Part shown: positions 1-7,338 of the stretch, in pieces
Layout of the letters: every line of letters begins with the position of its first letter
Numbering within the stretch: position 1 is the first letter of the stretch
NCBI GenBank assembly: GCA_037974335.1
Contig: CM075749.1
Location: 17,411,192-17,475,191, forward strand
DNA: 64,000 nt
Source of the DNA: Prionace glauca
Lineage: Eukaryota > Chordata > Chondrichthyes > Carcharhiniformes > Carcharhinidae
Direction: 5' to 3'
Notes under the pieces: generated by a model
The model's input: only the letters and a program-made list of their open reading frames with translations
Databases searched by the model: none
What the model was told of the DNA's origin: nothing
Made by a program: the position numbers and the translations under genes

Positions 1-231
1 TGCGGGGGTACTCTTTCCATCACGTCATGGGTCAATTTGCTACCTTAACCAGTCAAAAATAGAATACATTTCCTTTTGCCTCTCATCAAACGTGAATTAT
101 GAAAGTCATCGGGTTTGTTTCTATATTATAGCTTGTCCCTCGCACTGGAATAAAGATGAATGATAGAAAGAAGACATTCTCGGGTACAAACTATCCGTGG
201 AAATAGAACGATAGCTCGATCTCCAAAAGTA
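1..231. other. left flank, no recognised feature
   Basis: AT-rich sequence upstream of the proposed first exon of Ig receptor gene 1. It may hold its promoter, but I see no TATA box or motif I can defend. Confidence 0.3.
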
Positions 232-301
232 ATGGCAATTGAAGTGGGAAGCATGTTGGTGCAATTAATTCTGCTCTTACTTTCAGGGTCAACTATAGTG
301 A
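232..301 (+). CDS. gene 1 exon 1: signal peptide
   Basis: Two in-frame ATGs (232 and 253) precede a Leu/Ile-rich run, MLVQLILLLLSGSTIV, and the frame ends one base into a codon at a consensus donor (gtaagt, 302-307). Joined to the V exon it gives Ser-Val at the start of the mature domain. Phase and position match the signal exon of the paralogue (27086-27134), which has the same Leu-Leu core. Gene 2 starts right at the hydrophobic run, so the ATG at 253 may be the true start. The exon is short and similarity to gene 2 is weak, so the call rests mainly on phase, donor and order. Confidence 0.5.
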
Positions 302-1074
302 GTAAGTAATCTAAGCCATTAACATTCAATGAATGAATTGAATTTACTTGCTTCAGACTCAGGCCAGTTATTTGAACCGGCAGGATATTCTTAAGTATTT
401 GAAGGATTGGTTAGTGTTCTGAATCAACAACATGCAAAGAAATAAAAGCAAATTACTGTGGATGTTGGAATCTTTGACAAAGAGTCACTTTTGGACTCAA
501 AACATCAGCCCTTTTCTCTTCTTACAAATGCTGCCAGACCTGCTGAGATTTTCCAGCATTTTCTCTTTTGGTTTCACCATCCAAAGAAAGTTTATGCTGT
601 TAAAATAATTTTGGAAATACATTAATACAGAAATTTCCTTGATAGATTACTGTTTCAATAAACGCAATGATTGAACATTCTTCCAGTAAGGACTGCATTG
701 ATGGGCCTAAACATTTACAGGGAAGATTTCAGTGTTTGTTGATTGAGATGACTAAATTCTAGAGTCCAGGTTGTTTTTGTGCAGCAGTCCATGTGTGCAG
801 CCATACCAGGCTATTAATCACCTAACATATTTTGTTATTACAATGCTATCATTTGTTTTACTATTGTGTAAATGCTATGAAAAAGATGTTACATTTTACA
901 TTTAATGATAACGTAACTGTCTGTCATGGGTCAATGTATCTGAGGGCTGATTTTTGTTTTCCCAATATATGTCCTGTTCACTGGGTCGTGACATACTGAT
1001 GAGCAAAGTGCCTTTCTCTTCCTCTACACAACATGAACCATTTTGAAATAACACAATAAATCAAGAAGATTACC
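302..1074 (+). other. gene 1 intron 1, first part
   Basis: Non-coding AT-rich sequence. About 505-575 carries a motif (gctgccagacctgctgagat, then ttttccagcattttctcttt) that I recognise as a common shark interspersed repeat. Nothing else was identified. Confidence 0.35.
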
Positions 1075-1408
1075 ATAGAATGCCTACAGTGCCAAAAGAA
1101 GGCCATTTCTCCCTTTGAGTCTGCACTGACTATCCGAAAGGGCATCTGACCAAACCCACATCCCACCCTATCTCTGTTCATTTACCATGGCTAATCCCTC
1201 TAACCTGCACGTCTTTGGACACTATTATCATGATCAATCCATTAAATCTGTGCATCTTTAGTCTGGGGGAGGAAACCAGATCACCCATAGGAAACCCACA
1301 CAGACACGGGGGAAAATGTGCAAACTCCACACAGTCACCCAAGGCTGGAATTGAACCTGGGATCCTGCAGTTGTGAGGCAGCAGTGCTAACCACCCTGCC
1401 ACCACCTT
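1075..1408 (-). mobile_element. SINE-A, tRNA-derived
   Basis: On the minus strand this begins with a tRNA-like head (ggtggcagggtggttagcac, A- and B-box-like parts with ggttcaattcc) and ends in the family tail near 1075. It is the reference description for the commonest SINE here: a head of the type cacggtggcacagtggttag, a body containing ctccgggtgctccggtttcc, and a tail ending in gggattctatgatt. The family is abundant in shark genomes. This copy is old and degenerate. Confidence 0.8.
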
Positions 1409-2084
1409 GATGGTTCCTTGCCCATCTTAAAGATTCTATCTTTTAAAGCTAATATCATATACTGTGTACAAGAATATTTTAATCACAATTAGATAAGCAA
1501 AATGCAATCTAATAAACCAGACGATTACCATCACTTTAGTATTGTGGAATCCATCAAACATGTTTGACATTTTTTGATGTAATTTTCTTTTGTGCCCAAT
1601 AACTTCCTCTCTTTGTGGCAAAATTGGGAACAGTCAAATTTTGCAATTTCACAATGAATAGTAAATCTCAGTTATTTGGTGTCTGATGGTAATCTTAAAT
1701 TCAATCAACAATTGGAACATCTTATCTCATGAGGAAATTGAGCAACTGGGAGGTGACTCGCAGATCTAGTTAGCATCCAGTTTGGAAAGGCAGTTACATT
1801 ATTAAAAAATCCATTTAATTTCAATGCACATCATAGTGATTTGGATCCATACAGTTGAGGTAGGAGTTCTGCAAGGATGATTGGTAGTATTGAGAAAGGG
1901 AATGATCTGACCTGCTTCCCTAACATTGATCGGGGTGATTTTAGCCGCTCTGCTCTCTTATTGAATGTGGGAGATTTCAAACATTTCCATTGTTGAATAT
2001 TATTCAAAGTAATACCGACTTCTTCATAGAACTGGAAGCAAAGATCCCCCATAAATTATTAACGTGGCATTCTGATCAAAATGT
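1409..2084 (+). other. gene 1 intron 1, middle part
   Basis: No gene, RNA or repeat recognised; plain AT-rich intron. Confidence 0.3.
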
Positions 2085-2362
2085 TTAAGGTGAGAGGGGA
2101 GAGATACAAAAGTGTTCAGAGGGGCAATTTTTTTCACACAGAAGGTGGTGAGTGTCTGGAACAAGCTACCAGAGGTAGTAGTAAAGGCGGGTACAATTAG
2201 TCTTTTAAAAAGCATTTAGACAGTTACATGGGTAAGATGGGTATAGAGTGATATGGGTCAAATGCACACATTTGGGAATAGTTTAGAGGTTAAAACAAAG
2301 GGTTGCATGGACGAGTTGGGTCGAAGGGCCTGTTTCCATGCCATAAACGTCTATGACTCTAA
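2085..2362 (+). mobile_element. CR1-like LINE 3' end
   Basis: The sequence caattttttt-cacacagaaggtggtgagtgtctggaa corresponds to the conserved C-terminal CR1 motif (RxFFTQRVV-WNALP type) in degraded form. A 3' UTR follows with a gggtcgaagggcctgtttcc signature and an end near ctatgactct. It is a heavily 5'-truncated copy of a different subfamily from the long CR1 elements here. Confidence 0.65.
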
Positions 2363-2389
2363 TCGATGATAGTTTATGTGGAATAAAAC

Positions 2390-2580
2390 AGATTCAACGT
2401 TGTAAGAAAATATTAATGCAGAATATCAAACCTCAAATGCTCACTTAGTTTAGAACTCAGGTTTAAAAAGATAAATACGCTAAGGATTTTTCATGTTGTG
2501 TCAATTGAGTTTTTGATGTTAACAGTTTATATTGAAAATCAGGACCAACTCAACTTAAAATGAAAATAACAAAGCTTTTT
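2390..2580 (+). repeat. intron block shared with gene 2 (upstream of V exon)
   Basis: This block is nearly identical to gene 2 sequence at about 27888-27966 plus 28285-28378. The last 85 or so bases before the CR1 insertion differ at about one position by eye. In gene 2 the same block is interrupted by a SINE (27967-28281). It marks the upstream part of the homogenised or duplicated V-exon unit. Confidence 0.75.
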
Positions 2581-3782
2581 GACCAAAGAGGTGGATAGGG
2601 GTAAGGCAGTTGATGTGGTGTATATGGATTTTAGCAAGGCGTTTGATAAGGTTCACCATGGTAGGCTTCTGCAGAAAATGCAGATGTATGGGATTGGGGG
2701 TGATCCAGGTAATTGGATCAGGAATTGGCTAGCAGATAGGAGACAGAGGGTGGTGGTTGATGGGAAATATTCGTCATGGAGTTCGGTTACAAGTGGTGTG
2801 CCTCAGGGATCTGTTTTGGGGCCACTGCTGTTTGTAATTTTTATTAATGATCTGGATGAGGGTATAGTTGGGTGAGTTAGTAAGTTTGCTGATGACACCA
2901 AAGTCGGAGGTGTGGTAGATTGTGAGGAAGGGTGTCATAGTTTGCAGGATGACTTAGATAGGTTACAGAGCTGGGCTGAGAGGTGGCGGATGGAGTTTAA
3001 TGTGGAGAAGTATGAGGTAATTCATTTCGGTAGGAATAACAGATGTGTTGAGTATAGGGCTAACGGGAGGACTTTGAATAGTGTGGAGGAGCAGAGGGAT
3101 CTAGGTGTATGTGTACATAGATCCCTGAAAGTTGGGAATCAAGTGGATAAGGTTGTTAAGAAGGCATACGGAGTTTTGGCGTTTATTGGTAGGGGGATTG
3201 AATTTAGGAGTCGCAGCGTCATGATGCAACTGTACACATCTCTGGTGCGGCCGCACTTGGAGTTTTGTGTGCAGTTCTGGTCCCCACATTACAGGAAGGA
3301 TGTGGAGGCTTTGGAGAGGGTGCAGAGGAGGTTTACCAGGATGTTGCCTGGTATGGAGGGGAGATCCTATGAGGAGAGATTGAGAGATTTGGGGTTGTTT
3401 TCGCTGGAAAGAAGGCGGCTAAGAGGGGATCTCATTGAAACATATAAGATGATTAGAGGTTTAGACAGGGTAGATAGTGATAGCCTTTTTCCTAGGATGG
3501 AGAAAGCTAGCACGAGGGGGCACGATTTTAAATTAAGGGGGGGTAGTTATGGGACAGATGTCAGGGGTAGGTTCTTTACCCAGAGGGTGGTGAGGGACTG
3601 GAATGCCCTGCCAGCTGCAGTTGTAAATGCACCTAGTTTGGGGGCGTTTAAAAGATCTGTGGATAGGTTTATGGATGAAAAGGGATTGGTTTAGGCTAGT
3701 GGGTCATTGTTTTGTAACTGGTCGGCACAACATCGTGGGCCGAAGGGCCTGTTCTGCGCTGTAGTGTTCTATGTTCTATGTT
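2581..3782 (+). mobile_element. CR1-A LINE, 5'-truncated
   Basis: The coding part starts inside the reverse transcriptase. Motifs include [32 protein letters not shown] and, after one in-frame stop (tgagttag near 2874), the FADDTK active-site block, then the C-terminal RRFTRMLPGMEG and FFTQRVVRDWNALP blocks. A stop follows at 3692, then the 3' UTR, ending in repeated gttctatgttctatg. The insertion is flanked by cttttt (2575-2580 and 3783-3788), deduced by comparing with the empty site in gene 2. It landed about 10 bp upstream of the acceptor of the V exon, so its tail now forms part of the pyrimidine-rich tract. Confidence 0.9.
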
Positions 3783-3798
3783 CTTTTTAATCCATCAG

Positions 3799-4146
3799 GT
3801 GTATCGATCTTTGGGGAGGTGACTCAGCCAAGTCTGGTCAGTGTTCTGAGTGGACAGTCAGTCACAATAAACTGTACATTTACTTATAATGGAACTTCTA
3901 GTCACTGGATTCAGGCACGCTGGTACAGAATCTCTCTGCGGGGTTCCAACTATTCCGATGACAGCATTGAACCGACCTGCATTCCTGACGTTGCTCTGGG
4001 TCATTTAAATCACTGTGTTTTATCACTGAAGCTTGAAAATGTTTCTTCTGATCAGTCCGATTATAATTATGTCTGTGTGGTGAAGATACCGGTTGTCTAC
4101 CCGCCAATCGAGAGAAGTGGACCAGGAACACGGATACAGAGTTATG
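3799..4146 (+). CDS. gene 1 exon 2: V-set Ig domain
   Basis: The exon lies between acceptor tccatcag and donor gtaaag, phase 1 at both ends, 348 bp, fully open. It encodes a V-set domain: B-strand Cys in VTINCTF, C-strand Trp in ARWYR, E-strand region LSLKLENVSSDQSDYNYVC with the F-strand Cys, and a J-like G-strand motif SGPGTRIQSY. Two extra cysteines (PTC and NHC) sit between strands C' and E; the NHC position matches the Siglec E-strand cysteine. Several N-glycosylation sequons are present (NCT, NGT, NYS, NVS). The residue where Siglecs carry their sialic-acid Arg is not Arg. By hand count it is about 84 percent identical to the gene 2 V domain. Confidence 0.9.
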
Positions 4147-4200
4147 GTAAAGTGTTTGCATGTATGATTACAGTTAGACAAACAATAATTGTATTTTATA

Positions 4201-4217
4201 CACACACACACACACAC
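4201..4217. repeat. (CA)n microsatellite
   Basis: Short uninterrupted CA run in the intron after the V exon. Confidence 0.9.
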
Positions 4218-4321
4218 AAAATATAATCACAGAGGCCAATTTCAGGCTTAGTGTATTGTGCATTAATAGGACATGTTGTGCTTATCCAATTGGGTGACCC
4301 TGACACTCTGTAAATCTGTGC

Positions 4322-4450
4322 TTGGGCACTAGCTTCTCGGTCTTTTGGCTAAGGTCAATCTTCAGATCAAGCCCAATATGGGATGCAATGCCTTATCTTG
4401 CCAGCTTGTTTGTATCTCTTGTATACCGTGAGTGGGGTTCAATTGGATTT
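4322..4450 (+). mobile_element. U2-headed repeat, sense copy
   Basis: The block gcttctcggtcttttggcta at 4332-4351 matches the 5' end of U2 snRNA with one difference. It is followed by cagatcaagcccaa and a cagcttg motif, both also present in the antisense insertion at 5585-5924. Only the first ~27 bases are U2-like, so this is not a U2 gene or full U2 pseudogene but a short repeat that acquired a U2 head. Confidence 0.55.
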
Positions 4451-5149
4451 TGAATTTTGTTTTAGTGTTTGCCTGCTCCATTCTGAGCACCTGATTTGTA
4501 ACTCTAAGGATGGAGTAAAAAAATAAACAAAAACAGTTCCTGAGGACACTGAGCAGCTGGCTATTACTGTTATGATGGAATGGGTGCCATGGTCCACTTT
4601 CTCAACTGCATCGCGTTGAAATGTTGCACTTGAGCTGTTGTATCTCGAAGTATGAAGAAAAGAGAAAGGAAAGCAGCTATTGTGATAAAAAAATTGGACG
4701 CTGAAATTTATCAATCTGAAAACTTTTCTCAGCTAAACAGTAAAGCTCTGATTTCAGTTTGTGTTTTAAATATAGGAACAGAGTTTTATGGGTTTAAATG
4801 CACAGATTTAAAGTTTTAAACACAATCCCTTTTAGTAACAAAGCATTTATATTTCAGAAAGTATACAGTCACTGCTGTTAAAACAATGTTTCAGATAACT
4901 TATGAAGAACACTTACAAAAGAAATCTTAGGTAACAGTTAAAGATCTTGATTATCAGGCATTTAAATGTCTGAATTATGTAATTTTGGAATTGATTTACA
5001 GCTGATGCTTAATGTAGTGAAACACTCACAGGAATTCCAAAACAGCTTGCTGTAGTTTTACCATTCCCTTCATGTTGCCCACTTCATCCCATCTTCCCTA
5101 TAGCCTTGCATCATGGTATACGTCCTTTTGTCAACTAATCTTGGCCACT
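4451..5149 (+). other. gene 1 intron 2, no recognised feature
   Basis: Plain AT-rich intron; nothing identified. Confidence 0.3.
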
Positions 5150-5372
5150 AGTAAGACTATAAGTCCATAAGAAATAGTAACAGGAGAAGACCATTCAGCC
5201 TCTTGAGCCTGCTCCTGTAATCAGGCTGATTCCTCATGTTTACTTTCCTGCTCTTTCCCCATCACCCTTGATTCCCTTACTGATCAAAAATCTATCTATC
5301 TTAGCCTTAAATATACACAAGGACTCTGGCTCCGCAACTATCTGTGCCTAAGAGTTCCAGTGACTCACAACA
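5150..5372 (-). mobile_element. CR1-like LINE 3' fragment
   Basis: Starts with the reverse complement of a CR1 tail (taagaactataag-type repeat) and continues with the reverse-strand C-terminal ORF2 signature (ccattcagcctcttgagcct, then agagttccagtgactcac). Short and degraded. Confidence 0.65.
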
Positions 5373-5567
5373 AGTACAGTGAAGTGTTTTAAAATTCTGT
5401 GTGAACTATTCATTCAGCTGTAAATGCTTTTGCATTATGATAATGAGTACGTTTCCAAAACACTGACACTAAAAATCATTACAAATGTCGCCCTTATATT
5501 CAGTTATTACATTTTCACAAGGTTGGGAATTAACTTTGTTTTAACCCATTATTTTCTCCTCCCTCAG

Positions 5568-6217
5568 AACCCCCTGAAGTATCCTTTTTTTTTATCCCCT
5601 TTATTCCAATCTAATCAAGTCAGATTAAACCCAATTCAGAGTCCCAACAAGTTGGGACATTCCCGATCCAAGCTGACAAGACAGGTCTCCTGTCTTGGGC
5701 TTGATCTACATGATCCAAGCTGACTGGAGTAGGTGTAGCTCCTCCTCCAGGGCTTGATCCAATTTGCATCTTAGCCAAAAGGCCGAGATGCCGGTTTAAA
5801 AAATTGCTTCAAATGAAGCTGAATTGCAACCTAATGACTTCAACCAAGTGCAGCATGTTGACCCTACACTTGATCAACACTAACAGACTACACTTGATCT
5901 TAGCCAAAAGGCCGAGAAGCGAAGAGTATCCACTGTGGGTGGTGCTTTGGTAGCTGGACGTGAGGTCAAACTGATCTGCTCTGTCAAGGGGCTGTACTTG
6001 GAGAATATCTCTTTTAAGTGGGCATGTCATGGAGCAAACACCTTCACATATGTCAGCATGCTAAACTCAAGAACAACAGTGAATGGTACACCTGTTGTCA
6101 CTAGCCAGTTTGAGATCATTCCAAAAGTGACTGACCATGGAATTGTCTGTAGATGTGAGATAAACCATGTGACTTTCAGACAGCCGGTAACAAATGAGAT
6201 CAAACTGCATGTTACGT
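5568..6217 (+). pseudogene. gene 1 exon 3: second Ig domain, split by insertion
   Basis: Exon borders are acceptor ccctcag and donor gtgagt. Removing the 340-bp insert and one 7-bp target copy leaves 303 bp, exactly the length of the paralogous exon 37026-37328, and an open phase 1-1 frame. It encodes a Siglec D2-like domain: B-strand Cys in KLICSVKG, C-strand Trp in FKWACHGA, the SQFEIIPKVTDHG turn, F-strand cysteines in IVCRC, and the G-strand EIKLHVT leading to a Tyr at the next junction. Siglec D2 has a matching TP-DHG motif and a V-Y linker. As it stands, read-through from the acceptor meets a stop within the insert. About 63 percent identical to gene 2 by hand count. Confidence 0.85.
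5585..5924 (-). mobile_element. U2-headed SINE inserted in a coding exon
   Basis: Read on the minus strand the insert begins with cgcttctcggccttttggct and about 38 bases of U2 snRNA 5' sequence, has a second U2-like head about 120 bp further in (complement of 5765-5790), continues with a unique body rich in gatcaagccc/cagcttggatc motifs, and ends in an A-run (ttttttttt at 5585-5593 on the + strand). It is flanked by a 7-bp repeat agtatcc (5578-5584 and 5925-5931), as expected for LINE-mediated retroposition. snRNA-headed SINEs (SINEU) are known from crocodilians. Relationship to those is not implied; this family I do not recognise. Confidence 0.8.
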
Positions 6218-6682
6218 GTGAGTACTTTACAGTAATGGTTCTGTGCTTGAGGTATAAGAATAATGCTTCCTGTCCAGTTAGCAATTCCTCTTTAGTTTGT
6301 GGTTTACGCTTGGCTGAGCTTTGTTTGGTTTGCAGTACTCCCATCTCTGCATTAGAAAGTTAAGGCTTTGAACTTCATGCCAGGACATGAATACAATAGC
6401 AAGAAAGTGTTACATTGTTGAGGATATCCTCCATTAGGCATGTTAAAACAAGATCCTGTCTGCTGCTTCAAGTGAATTTCAAAGATACCCTAGTCCAAGT
6501 TGAAGCCAAGTTTAGAGTTATTCTGCTGACCAGTATTCACCCAAACATCAAATACCATTTGAGAAAGAATTTAACCATTTGTTCACCTCATAGTTGTTTT
6601 GGGTTATTCTGTCAGAGAACAGTTGCTGCGTTCAACTACATACAGCAAGGATATTCTAAAAATACAACTCTTTGCTGATTTC
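6218..6682 (+). other. gene 1 intron 3, first part
   Basis: No feature recognised. Confidence 0.3.
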
Positions 6683-6937
6683 ACAGAATCATAGAATCCC
6701 TACAAAGCAGAAAGAGGCCATTCGGCCCCTCGAGCCTGCACCGACCACAATCCAGGCCCTATTCCCATAACCCCACGTTTTTACCCTGCTAATTCCCCTG
6801 ACACTAAGGTCAATTTAGCATGGCCAAGCAACCTAACCTGCACATCTTTGGACTGTGGGAGGAAGCCCATGCAGACTTGGGGAGAACATGTAAACTCCAC
6901 ACAGACAGTAACTGAGGCTGGAATCAAATCTGGGTTC
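6683..6937 (-). mobile_element. SINE-A, 3' part (split by CR1-B)
   Basis: Tail and body of a minus-strand SINE-A. The copy stops at gggttc, where the CR1-B element begins, and its head resumes at 10670 with ggttcctgatgg and the tRNA-like end. The SINE was therefore in place before the CR1. Confidence 0.75.
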
Positions 6938-7338
6938 AAAGAACAAAGAACAAAACAGCACGGGAAACAGGCCCTTCGGCCCAACGAGCCCGCGCCGCCG
7001 TCCCATGGTCAGTGACCTATTCATGACTCTAGTCTATGCCTAATGTGTGAGGATCAGGGAGGTCCAATATAGGGACAATTTGTTACCCAATCAATCAGCC
7101 TAAAAGCACATTTTTGGGATGTGGGAGGAAACCGGAGCACCCGGAGGAAACCCACGCAACCACGGGGAGAACGCGCAAACTCCCACGGACACAGGCCCAA
7201 CTCCATGTGTCCGCACAGTAACAGAGATAGCCTCTATGCTGCCATGATGCCCTCGAGATGGTAAGTGCCTGTGGATAAAAATTTCATTATTAAAGACTCT
7301 ATACCCCTGAGACTAAACTGACCCCAAGCCTACAATGC

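Noticed and set aside
4332-4358. A functional U2 snRNA gene
   Set aside because: Only the first ~27 bases match U2; the branch-site-pairing, Sm-site and 3' stem regions are absent.
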